Source of the DNA: a virus
IMG/VR virus record: IMGVR_UViG_3300035181_000401
Coordinates: 23,460-87,459 of that record
Direction: 5' to 3' (one strand)
Length of the DNA: 64,000 nucleotides
Within the stretch, counting starts at the first letter, position 1, and the number at the start of each line of letters is the position of its first letter. A program made the translations under genes and the position numbers. Shown here one piece after another: positions 1 through 5,976 of this stretch. The notes beneath the pieces were generated by a model. The model was not told where the DNA came from. It made no database searches and was given only the letters and a program-made list of their open reading frames with translations.

Positions 1-2
1 CT

Positions 3-101
3 CAGATCAACCTTGAAACGTTCTCGACAGGTGCGGGTGTTGCTGCGCTGGCAATGGACACCTCCTGCAACTTCTGGATTTCTGGAACCTATCTCCTTTG
101 A
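3..101 (+). CDS. C-terminal fragment of a structural-type protein (partial)
   Basis: An open frame enters from the left edge and ends at TGA 99-101, giving about 32 residues (start QINLETFSTG, end GTYLL). The Gly/Ala/Thr-rich composition and the position directly before the lysis genes suggest the end of a virion or tail-fibre protein. Too little is visible to name it. Confidence 0.45.
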   Translation, partial: QINLETFSTGAGVAALAMDTSCNFWISGTYLL

Positions 102-103
102 CC

Positions 104-460
104 ATGTTTGAAAACCTTGAGCCAGCAAAGAACTCTAACTTCATCTCTGCCGACTGGCTCACCTATGCCGGTGTCCTTGTGATTTCGATTTGGGGTGGCC
201 TCGTGTCGTTCTTCGAGAAGAAAGAAAAGTTCTCATGGGTGAGTTTGTTTGCTCACCTTTCGTCGTCGTCCTTCGCAGGTTGGATGACATTCCTCGGTTG
301 CCAGTACGCTCACATCAGCGGTCCGCTCGTCGGTATCTTCTGCGGTGTCGCAGCGCACATGGGCACTCCTGCTCTCCTGAAGCTCGCGTCGAAGTTCAAG
401 ATCGTTCGCGAAGTGTTGAAGGCTGAAGGGCTGGATGAAAACGGAGACAAGAAGCAATGA
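104..460 (+). CDS. Putative holin (small membrane protein)
   Basis: A 118-aa protein with hydrophobic segments near residues 18-36 and 47-80, separated by a charged FFEKKEKFSW loop, and a charged C-terminus. Size, topology and position immediately before the endolysin fit a phage holin, perhaps LydA-like. Holins form inner-membrane lesions that release the endolysin or depolarise the cell. ATG 104 is preferred over an in-frame TTG at 98. Its stop overlaps the endolysin start by 4 nt. The role is inferred from context, because holins share little sequence. Confidence 0.62.
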   Translation: MFENLEPAKNSNFISADWLTYAGVLVISIWGGLVSFFEKKEKFSWVSLFAHLSSSSFAGWMTFLGCQYAHISGPLVGIFCGVAAHMGTPALLKLASKFKIVREVLKAEGLDENGDKKQ

Positions 461-990
461 TCCAACTCACAATCGACCAGCTTCTCGCGATTATGCCGAA
501 CGCGAAGAACCACATGCGTGCGTCGATGTTCCTCGCACCGCTGAACGCTGCGATGTACGAATTCGGCATCGACACCCCGGCCCGTGCGGCTGCCTTCCTT
601 GCTCAAGTCGGGCACGAAAGCGGCGAACTGGTGTACGTCAAGGAACTCGCCTCGGGTGAAGCCTACGAAGGTCGTCATGACCTTGGCAACACCTCTCCGG
701 GCGATGGCGTGAAGTACAAGGGCCGGGGCCTCCTTCAGATCACGGGTAAGGCGAACTACATCGCCCTCGCGGCGGACCTGAAGCTCGATTGTGTGGAGCA
801 TCCTGAACTCATGGAGCAACCGTACAATGCGGCCCGGAGTGCAGGCTGGTTCTGGAAGAAGCACAACCTCAACCAGTACGCAGACTCGGGTGACTTCATC
901 ACCCTGACAAAGCGCGTCAACGGTGGCACGAACGGACTGGCTTCACGCCAAGCCCTGTGGGAAGCTGCCAAGAAGGCGCTCGCCGCCTAA
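457..990 (+). CDS. Endolysin, GH19 chitinase-like peptidoglycan hydrolase
   Basis: A 177-aa protein with the GH19 lysozyme/chitinase fold signature. It has the helix FLAQVGHESGE with the likely catalytic Glu54, then YKGRGLLQITGKANY, then the tail GWFWKKHNLN and VNGGTNG. Phage GH19 enzymes cut the glycan strands of peptidoglycan at lysis. There is no signal peptide, so export would depend on the adjacent holin. It is a single domain with no obvious cell-wall binding module, usual for phages of Gram-negative hosts. It overlaps the upstream holin gene (ATGA). Confidence 0.92.
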   Translation: MIQLTIDQLLAIMPNAKNHMRASMFLAPLNAAMYEFGIDTPARAAAFLAQVGHESGELVYVKELASGEAYEGRHDLGNTSPGDGVKYKGRGLLQITGKANYIALAADLKLDCVEHPELMEQPYNAARSAGWFWKKHNLNQYADSGDFITLTKRVNGGTNGLASRQALWEAAKKALAA

Positions 991-1003
991 ACGAAAGGAC
1001 AAC

Positions 1004-1543
1004 ATGGACCTCGGTTCTTTGCTCAAGACAGTCGCCCCGTGGATCGGAACGGCCCTAGGAGGCCCGTTGGGAGGCTTGGCGGTTGATGCCGCTACCTCTG
1101 CCTTGGGACTGTCGGATAAGTCCGCTGACGGGCTTAAAAACGCCCTTGCTGGGGTGACTCAGGAAGACATCCTCAAGCTGAAGCAGGCGGATCAGAACTT
1201 CCAAGAGACTATGCAGACCCTCGGGTTCAAGCAAGTCACCGATCTGGAAACGATTGCCGCGAGCGACCGCAAGGACGCCCGGGCTCTGGAAGTCAACACG
1301 AAGAGCATCATGCCTGCCCTGTTGTCCTCCTTCATCACAATCGGATTCTTCGGCCTGCTCACTGGCATGATGACAGGTGTCCTCCAATACAAGGACAACC
1401 AAGCTCTCATGCTGATGCTCGGCTCGTTTGCGACAGCCTTCACAGGCGTCGTGGCTTACTGGTTCGGCACCACCGCTTCGAGTCAAGCAAAGACCGACAT
1501 CATCGCCCGCTCCCCTCCAGTCCAAATAAATGCGAGTAGCTGA
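1004..1543 (+). CDS. 3TM-type phage holin/lysis membrane protein
   Basis: A 179-aa protein with a Gly-rich N-terminus (about 13-35), a soluble middle with the pattern LKLKQADQNFQETM...DRKDARALE, and two strong membrane segments at about 101-125 and 133-153. This arrangement matches the GTA_holin_3TM type family found next to phage lysozymes. ATG 1004 has a good AAAGGA ribosome site; longer in-frame extensions lack one. It may be the holin, antiholin or pinholin partner of the 104-460 gene. Family assignment is by pattern only. Confidence 0.62.
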   Translation: MDLGSLLKTVAPWIGTALGGPLGGLAVDAATSALGLSDKSADGLKNALAGVTQEDILKLKQADQNFQETMQTLGFKQVTDLETIAASDRKDARALEVNTKSIMPALLSSFITIGFFGLLTGMMTGVLQYKDNQALMLMLGSFATAFTGVVAYWFGTTASSQAKTDIIARSPPVQINASS

Positions 1544-1997
1544 CTGTCATCCGGACCAGAAGTATTACGGTAAAGGTCTTTGTCGAACGTGCTACAACCG
1601 AGAGCACAATCGAAAGAGGCCCAAGCGTGCAGACTACTTCACGCAATACCGAGAAACCCATGCTGATAAGTTTGACGGGTATGCTGAGGCGAGAGCTTCC
1701 AACCCGGAAAAGAGGGCAAGGGACTTGGAGTGCAAAAGGTGGAACTCGATTGAGGCTAAGTATGGCCTGAGCAAAGCTCAGGTCGAAGCACGATTGGAGA
1801 GCCAAAACCGAAGCTGTGCGTTGTGTGAGCAACCTTTTGAAGACACGCCTGAGAGGGTTGGCTACTGTATAGATCACTGCCACCAAACCGGGAGAGTACG
1901 TGGTTTGCTTTGTACGGGCTGTAACACAGGCTTGGGCCTGTTGGGAGACAACGTGACAGGATTGAATCGCGCGCTGGAATACCTCCAGCGGAAATGA
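1530..1997 (+). CDS. Recombination endonuclease VII-like HNH nuclease
   Basis: A 155-aa protein with an N-terminal CHPDQKYYGKGLCRTCY segment common to phage endonuclease VII homologues, a central CALC, the core IDHCHQTGRVRGLLC and CTGC. The CxxC pairs are the structural zinc site and the DHCH segment the beta-beta-alpha-metal active site. T4 endonuclease VII resolves branched DNA before packaging; free-standing homologues can also act as homing endonucleases. It overlaps the upstream lysis gene by 14 nt and has no clear ribosome site, suggesting translational coupling. Confidence 0.82.
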   Translation: MRVADCHPDQKYYGKGLCRTCYNREHNRKRPKRADYFTQYRETHADKFDGYAEARASNPEKRARDLECKRWNSIEAKYGLSKAQVEARLESQNRSCALCEQPFEDTPERVGYCIDHCHQTGRVRGLLCTGCNTGLGLLGDNVTGLNRALEYLQRK

Positions 1998-2002
1998 ACA
2001 AA

Positions 2003-2030
2003 GCCCCTCCATCCGTGAGGACAGAGGGGC
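2003..2030 (-). terminator. Stem-loop terminator for the leftward operon
   Basis: Perfect 7-bp stem GCCCCTC/GAGGGGC. Read on the minus strand it is followed by TTTGTTCATTT, so it should stop leftward transcripts leaving the 2.1-35 kb block. Confidence 0.55.
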
Positions 2031-2062
2031 AATCCAGTTTTATGCTGTGGTAAGCATTTTCA

Positions 2063-2094
2063 GGGACACACCTTTCGGGGTGTGTCCCTTTTTT
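2063..2094 (+). terminator. Strong rho-independent terminator for the lysis operon
   Basis: 10-bp stem GGGACACACC/GGTGTGTCCC followed directly by six T. It ends the rightward lysis transcript and faces the leftward terminator at 2003-2030. Confidence 0.88.
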
Positions 2095-2216
2095 CATTTG
2101 TCAGGCCAGAACACTGCGACGGCTGCCATCACGCCCACAACCATCATGCACAGGGCAACGATGACAACGAACGGGATGACGGGCTTCTCTTCTTCACGGG
2201 TGTGTCTCGGCAACAT
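2094..2216 (-). CDS. 40-aa single-pass membrane protein
   Basis: Small gene with a near-perfect ribosome site (AGGAGGT, 3 nt before ATG 2216). The peptide begins MLPRHTREEEKPV and continues with about 22 hydrophobic residues (IPFVVIVALCMMVVG...) ending FWPDK. An inner-membrane micropeptide with the N-terminus probably in the cytoplasm. No function is assignable. It is the last gene of the leftward block; its stop overlaps the T-run of the facing terminator. Confidence 0.62.
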   Translation of the reverse strand: MLPRHTREEEKPVIPFVVIVALCMMVVGVMAAVAVFWPDK

Positions 2217-2294
2217 GGCACCTCCTACGGTTGTTGCTCTTTGATTCTGCCACGTTTTGAGACACGTGTAAAGCTAGGGAAAACCCGTAGTTCC

Positions 2295-2564
2295 TTACCG
2301 CACCGAGTCCAGCGCGTCGAAGGTGTCGGCCGTGGCGCGGGCTTCCTTGAGCTTCGCGGCGTGCTTCGCCTTCAGGTACTTCGACAGGACGGCCTTCTTG
2401 ATGCCCGTGGCTTCAGCCAGTTCTTCGACAGCCGTCTTGAAGGCGGACTTGGCTTCCTCCAGCGCGTCGAGCGCGTCGTTGGCCTCGCCCTTGCCGTTGC
2501 TGAACGCTTCGACATCGACTTCGTAGTCTTGCCCGTCGCCGAGCGTGATGGTGGTCTTGCTGAT
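2295..2564 (-). CDS. Small DNA-binding-type protein (T4 DsbA-like?), AUC start
   Basis: The frame has consistent protein character (SKTTITLGDG...FKTAVEELAEATGIKK...LKAKHAAKLKEARATADTFDALDSVR) and ends TAA 2295. No ATG, GTG or TTG lies near the 5' end, yet AAGGAG sits 7 nt before an ATC codon at 2564. That start gives 89 aa. The alpha-helical C-terminal half resembles the small phage DNA-binding regulator T4 DsbA in length and layout; this is a weak guess. The non-canonical start is argued in the findings. Confidence 0.6.
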   Translation of the reverse strand: MSKTTITLGDGQDYEVDVEAFSNGKGEANDALDALEEAKSAFKTAVEELAEATGIKKAVLSKYLKAKHAAKLKEARATADTFDALDSVR

Positions 2565-2581
2565 GGTAGTTCTCCTTGTGG

Positions 2582-2965
2582 TCAGGTGAGTTGGTTGACG
2601 ATGTTGTTGAACACGGCCTCACCGAAAGCCGTGCCCGCTGCTTCCTCTTCGGAAGGTGCCAGAAAATTGACCACCGCTTGCAGTTCGGCTTCCACCGCGC
2701 TGTAGGAACGCGACACATAGGTGCCGTTGGCGAGACGATCCCGCACGAACTCGATGGTCACGTCTTCTTCGCACCACTGGTCTTCGAGGCCGTAGCAGGA
2801 ACAGTGGCTGCCATGCACCTCGAAGAGCGAGCCGTCGATGCGTTGGAACAGGCCGTAGGCGCTGCCCGAGTAGTCGGCGTAGGTGTAATCGTACACCAGC
2901 GGGGTAACCCCGTCAAGCACGTCGAGGTTGATGCGCCAGTCCGACGCAATGTCTTGGAGGTTCAT
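2582..2965 (-). CDS. Conserved-type phage protein, unknown function
   Basis: 127 aa starting MNLQDIASDWR. A Cys/His cluster HCSCYGLEDQWCEED sits near residues 53-67, perhaps a metal site. The C-terminal half is helical and acidic. ATG 2965 overlaps the stop of the upstream gene (ATGA), which fixes the start and implies coupling. I do not recognise the family. Confidence 0.75.
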   Translation of the reverse strand: MNLQDIASDWRINLDVLDGVTPLVYDYTYADYSGSAYGLFQRIDGSLFEVHGSHCSCYGLEDQWCEEDVTIEFVRDRLANGTYVSRSYSAVEAELQAVVNFLAPSEEEAAGTAFGEAVFNNIVNQLT

Positions 2966-3324
2966 TGCTTGATGGGCTCCCACGTCACCTTGTCGCCCTG
3001 AAGGACGAGCCAGCCCGCTCGGTCGTAGCCTTGGTAGCCAGCGTCCAGTTCGTCGCGGTCGGCCCACGCAGCCATGCCATTCGGGATCGTCGTGCCGTCG
3101 TTCCAGACGAGCTTGTACTTCGGCGGGATGACTTCGATCAGGTCGCAGTCCGGGTTGACTTCATGTCGGTACACGCGGCCGTTCTCAGCGAACGTCTCGA
3201 CGTACTCATCACCGCTCGTGTGCTGGCAGATGAAGACCAGCGGGTATTCGGTGTCGCCCGACAGGCGGCGCACGAACACGGCCGGACGCCCGCCCACGGT
3301 GTAGGTCTTGGAGGTGTCGATCAC
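2962..3324 (-). CDS. Unknown protein, 120 aa
   Basis: GTG start at 3324 overlapping the stop of the small upstream gene (GTGA); the peptide begins VIDTSKTYTVGGRPAVFVRR. Mostly beta-strand-like, with a C-terminal YDRAGWLVLQGDKVTWEPIKQ pattern typical of small phage-encoded beta domains. No catalytic motif seen. Part of a three-gene overlapping string (3321-3452, 2962-3324, 2582-2965). Confidence 0.73.
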   Translation of the reverse strand: MIDTSKTYTVGGRPAVFVRRLSGDTEYPLVFICQHTSGDEYVETFAENGRVYRHEVNPDCDLIEVIPPKYKLVWNDGTTIPNGMAAWADRDELDAGYQGYDRAGWLVLQGDKVTWEPIKQ

Positions 3325-3452
3325 GAGAGACGCCCCATCTTCTTCAGCTTCTTCTTCGCAGCGACGGCCTTGAGGCGATCCCGGGCGTTCTCGATCTGGT
3401 TCTTCGTGTGGGTGGCGAGGGCCTTGCGGTCCCATTCGTGGCGGAAGTACAT
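3321..3452 (-). CDS. 43-aa basic peptide
   Basis: ATG 3452 follows AAGGAG at good spacing. The peptide starts MYFRHEWDRKALATH and ends in a lysine-rich helix (AAKKKLKKMGRLS), so it may bind nucleic acid. It lies just downstream of a tRNA-like gene and is coupled to the next gene by GTGA. Confidence 0.65.
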   Translation of the reverse strand: MYFRHEWDRKALATHTKNQIENARDRLKAVAAKKKLKKMGRLS

Positions 3453-3478
3453 TGTGTTGGTTCTCCTTGTATTGTGAG

Positions 3479-3555
3479 TGGTGGACGTGGCGGGACTTGA
3501 ACCCGCGATAACCTGCCTGTAGCCAGCAGCGATGACCTAACATATCACCACGCCC
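3479..3555 (-). tRNA. tRNA-like gene, anticodon position CTA (unusual)
   Basis: On the minus strand the 77-nt sequence has a 7-bp acceptor stem (GGGCGTG with CACGTCC), discriminator A, encoded CCA, a T-arm GCGGG-TTCAAGT-CCCGC and a D-arm with GG in the loop. The anticodon arm is CTGCT-GGCTACA-GGCAG, placing CTA at 34-36, the complement of amber UAG. Position 33 is G instead of the near-universal U and 31-39 is a T-G pair. It could be a suppressor-type tRNA, a degenerate tRNA or a tRNA mimic. It lies alone in the replication block, far from the main array. Confidence 0.6.
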
Positions 3556-3563
3556 GGAAGAAA

Positions 3564-4118
3564 TCAGGGCTTGACGATCTTGTAGGCCACGATGTCGAAG
3601 TCTTCGGCACCTTTGCCGCCACGGCCCGATCCGGGCGTACCCGCCGTGAGCCAGTTGTTGTGACCACAAACCGTGGTCCAATATTGCACCGTGTTCGGGG
3701 AGCCGCTGTCGTCGATGTAGCCATCACGGAACTTGACATGGACGACTGCATTTTTCGGGATCACCGGGACACTCTTGCCGTCGTGAAGCGTCCAGCCATC
3801 CACGGTCATCGTGACCTTGCCGGGCTCGTAGGCGGGCTTCTCATCCTTGAGAACGGGAGCCGTGTCGCCGAGGTTCAGCTTGTACTCGTACAGACCGTCC
3901 GCGACGTAGCGGCGTTCGACTTGCAGGCTACCGAAGCGTTCCTTGCGCATGTCGCGGAGACGCGCACTCACGCTGCTCTCGGGGTCTTTCGTCACGCGAC
4001 GGATGTCGCTGAGGGATCGCCACTGGCCGTCCTTCATGACGCCGAAGACGCGGAGGTACTGTTGGCCGAGGCGCTTGCCGTCACGGTCGTGCGTGTACGT
4101 GGAACCGTCGAAATGCAT
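3564..4118 (-). CDS. Unknown protein with winged-helix-like N-terminus
   Basis: 184 aa; ATG 4118 follows AAGGAGAACGACACTC. Residues about 20-65 (GVMKDGQWRSLSDIRRVTKDPESSVSARLRDMRKERFG) have the layout of a winged helix used by phage regulators. The C-terminal part is beta-rich with a Gly-rich loop (TAGTPGSGRGGKG). A DNA-binding role is only inferred. It is transcribed into the tRNA-like gene that follows. Confidence 0.72.
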   Translation of the reverse strand: MHFDGSTYTHDRDGKRLGQQYLRVFGVMKDGQWRSLSDIRRVTKDPESSVSARLRDMRKERFGSLQVERRYVADGLYEYKLNLGDTAPVLKDEKPAYEPGKVTMTVDGWTLHDGKSVPVIPKNAVVHVKFRDGYIDDSGSPNTVQYWTTVCGHNNWLTAGTPGSGRGGKGAEDFDIVAYKIVKP

Positions 4119-4137
4119 GAGTGTCGTTCTCCTTGTG

Positions 4138-4350
4138 TTAGGCCAGCACTTCGCTGGCGGGGACGTGGATGCCGTTCCGGTAGACGACGGGCACGCTGCG
4201 GTGGCCGTGGCTCAGGAGGAAGTTCTTGGCGTCCTCGTCATTGTCGATGTTTCGTTCCTCGAAGTCAATACCCGCAGACTTCAGTCGGGCTTTGAGGGTG
4301 TCGCAGCCTTGGCAGCGGTTTTTCGAGTAAACGATGAGGGATTGTTGCAT
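4138..4350 (-). CDS. Glutaredoxin-like thiol-redox protein
   Basis: 70 aa with the thioredoxin-fold start SLIVYSKNRCQGC, active-site CxxC at Cys13 and Cys16, then the cis-Pro segment RSVPVVYRNG. Phage glutaredoxins reduce ribonucleotide reductase, and a class II reductase is encoded 1.6 kb upstream in the same operon. ATG 4350 has GGAAGGAA in front. The same frame is open back to ATG 4476, which overlaps another stop (ATGA), so a 42-residue N-terminal extension is possible but not conserved-looking. Confidence 0.86.
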   Translation of the reverse strand: MQQSLIVYSKNRCQGCDTLKARLKSAGIDFEERNIDNDEDAKNFLLSHGHRSVPVVYRNGIHVPASEVLA

Positions 4351-4472
4351 GGTTCCTTCCGTGATGTCAAGAGGTTCGTTCTTCTTTCTTTTCAAGAGGC
4401 GCTTGCTGTTCCAGCCCTCCCATTTGCGAAGACGAGCGATGCATTCGCTCATCCCTGTAGGCTTTCGCCTTC

Positions 4473-4562
4473 TCATTCCATCGCCTTGTCGAGCACCCAC
4501 ACGAAGAGGCCGATCACGACGAGGAAGATGCTGCCGAGCACCAAGGCCGTTGTGAGGCTCAT
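4473..4562 (-). CDS. 29-aa membrane micropeptide (tentative)
   Basis: MSLTTALVLGSIFLVV... forms one hydrophobic helix ending VLDKAME. Its stop overlaps an ATG at 4476 (ATGA) as in real neighbouring genes, but there is no convincing ribosome site. Confidence 0.38.
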   Translation of the reverse strand: MSLTTALVLGSIFLVVIGLFVWVLDKAME

Positions 4563-4635
4563 GTGCGCGTGGGAGGCCACGCAAGTGTGGCAGTGATGCG
4601 CAGGCTGCACAAAGATGTGTGGGACGACCACCATC

Positions 4636-5028
4636 TTATTCGCTGTAGAGGATGTTGTCGAGCTTTACCCTCAAGCCCTTGGCGTAGCTCATGTGCTCCA
4701 CGTACTCCCGGGTGAGAGTTTCGAGGTCGTGCAGCCGCCCGTTGAGGCGCTTGATGACACTGTGGGTGAACTTTGCCTCATACATCTCTTCCGTCGTGGG
4801 CTCGAAGGGCGGGACGCTCCAGTCGATGTTGCCCGGATGGGAGTAGTTGTGATCCGTACCCGTGGAACGACCGTTGTCGCTGTCCTGCGTGGAACGGTTG
4901 TAGCGATGATGACCGTACTGGTCCGCCATCGTTTCGTAGCCCTTGTACTTGGCGCTCACCTCCATCATGGTCACACGGCGACTGTCTTGTGTGGTGTACG
5001 TCTTTCCGAGTTCGAGTTGCTTCATCAC
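4636..5028 (-). CDS. Unknown hydrophilic protein, 130 aa
   Basis: Two consecutive ATG codons (5028, 5025) follow GGAGCCTGTG, and the upstream stop overlaps them (ATGATGA). The middle is rich in Tyr/His/Asn (QYGHHRYNRSTQDSDN) and the last 50 residues are helical. No domain recognised. Confidence 0.75.
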   Translation of the reverse strand: MMKQLELGKTYTTQDSRRVTMMEVSAKYKGYETMADQYGHHRYNRSTQDSDNGRSTGTDHNYSHPGNIDWSVPPFEPTTEEMYEAKFTHSVIKRLNGRLHDLETLTREYVEHMSYAKGLRVKLDNILYSE

Positions 5029-5396
5029 AGGCTCCTTTTCAGTCGTTCGATTTCGGCCAGCGTCCGGGCACGCCGGGCGTCATCCGCCGCGCTGGCCTTG
5101 CGGCGCTTGTACTCAGCAGCGGCGATCATCGGATCGTCGGCCTTCAGGATTGACAGCGGCAGCTTGTAGTAGTTCGTGTCGAAGTCACCACGGGTCGTCT
5201 CCGTCCGAATCTCGATTTCCGTCGAGCGGATGTAGATGTCGGTGATCTTCTCGCACAGCAACGAGCCGACACCAGCCTCCTTGATGAGCTTGCGGATGGG
5301 TTCTTCCAGTTCGTCGCGAATGTCGCTTGCCTTCTGTTCGAGGCGTTCGATGGCAGCCAACCTCCGCTTGAATTTTTCGATGTCGATCTTCTCCAT
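5025..5396 (-). CDS. Coiled-coil protein, 123 aa
   Basis: ATG 5396 follows AAGGAGCACTGAC. Residues 5-45 form a charged helix (KFKRRLAAIERLEQKASDIR) and the C-terminal 40 are Ala/Arg/Lys-rich helix. It resembles small phage structural or scaffold-type helical proteins; the function is unknown. Confidence 0.76.
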   Translation of the reverse strand: MEKIDIEKFKRRLAAIERLEQKASDIRDELEEPIRKLIKEAGVGSLLCEKITDIYIRSTEIEIRTETTRGDFDTNYYKLPLSILKADDPMIAAAEYKRRKASAADDARRARTLAEIERLKRSL

Positions 5397-5397
5397 G

Positions 5398-5559
5398 TCA
5401 GTGCTCCTTATCGGTCAGTTGGACAGCCCAGCACCAGCGGAGGAAGTCACGCTGCTTCCACGCACCCGTGCGGACCCACTCGTACACCTGTTCCAACGGA
5501 ATCGCCCCGATTTGTTCGGGCGTCAGTCGGTCCTTGTGCTTGATGTCTTCAGCCTTCAC
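5398..5559 (-). CDS. 53-aa unknown protein
   Basis: GTG start at 5559 inside the stop of the upstream gene (GTGA) is the only start with coupling. The peptide contains RLTPEQIGAIPLEQVYEWVRTG and a Trp-rich end (RDFLRWCWAVQLTDKEH). No family recognised. Confidence 0.68.
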   Translation of the reverse strand: MKAEDIKHKDRLTPEQIGAIPLEQVYEWVRTGAWKQRDFLRWCWAVQLTDKEH

Positions 5560-5915
5560 GACAGCCCTTTTCGAGCCGCTGCGAACACAGCAGCGAGGGC
5601 TTCCGTCTTTGAAGCGTAAAGGACGGCGGGCGGAGGCTTCATCGCGTCGGGTGCCTTGAAATAAGCAGTGTACCACACGCCCTTCGAGACGAGTTGCACG
5701 AGCCACTTGTTGATGGATATGTGCTCGCAATGCTCCGCGAAGAACTCTTCGTTGGCGAGGCCACCTTCCACCTCCACAACTTCCATTGAGGAAACCCGGT
5801 TCTGCTCGTCATCGGACAGGCTTCGCCACAGAATGACCTTGGCATCCTTCTCAGTCAGGGCATGAACGCACCGCTCTCCCAGTGGATCAATGGCAATGGT
5901 GAACTTCTTGTACAT
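5556..5915 (-). CDS. Unknown protein, 119 aa
   Basis: ATG 5915 lies 6 nt after GGAGGA; a further in-frame start at 5927 overlaps that ribosome site and is less likely. Mixed alpha/beta protein starting MYKKFTIAIDPLGERC. It begins a new transcription unit right after the terminator of the ribonucleotide reductase gene. Confidence 0.75.
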   Translation of the reverse strand: MYKKFTIAIDPLGERCVHALTEKDAKVILWRSLSDDEQNRVSSMEVVEVEGGLANEEFFAEHCEHISINKWLVQLVSKGVWYTAYFKAPDAMKPPPAVLYASKTEALAAVFAAARKGLS

Positions 5916-5925
5916 GGCTTCCTCC

Positions 5926-5962
5926 AAAAGAAAAAGGGACTAGCCCCGAAGGACCAGTCCCT
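5926..5962 (-). terminator. Terminator after ribonucleotide reductase
   Basis: On the minus strand AGGGACTGGTCC-TTCG-GGGCTAGTCCCT is followed by TTTTCTTTT. A classic hairpin with a TTCG loop. Confidence 0.88.
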
Positions 5963-5976
5963 AGTGTAGCACAGGC

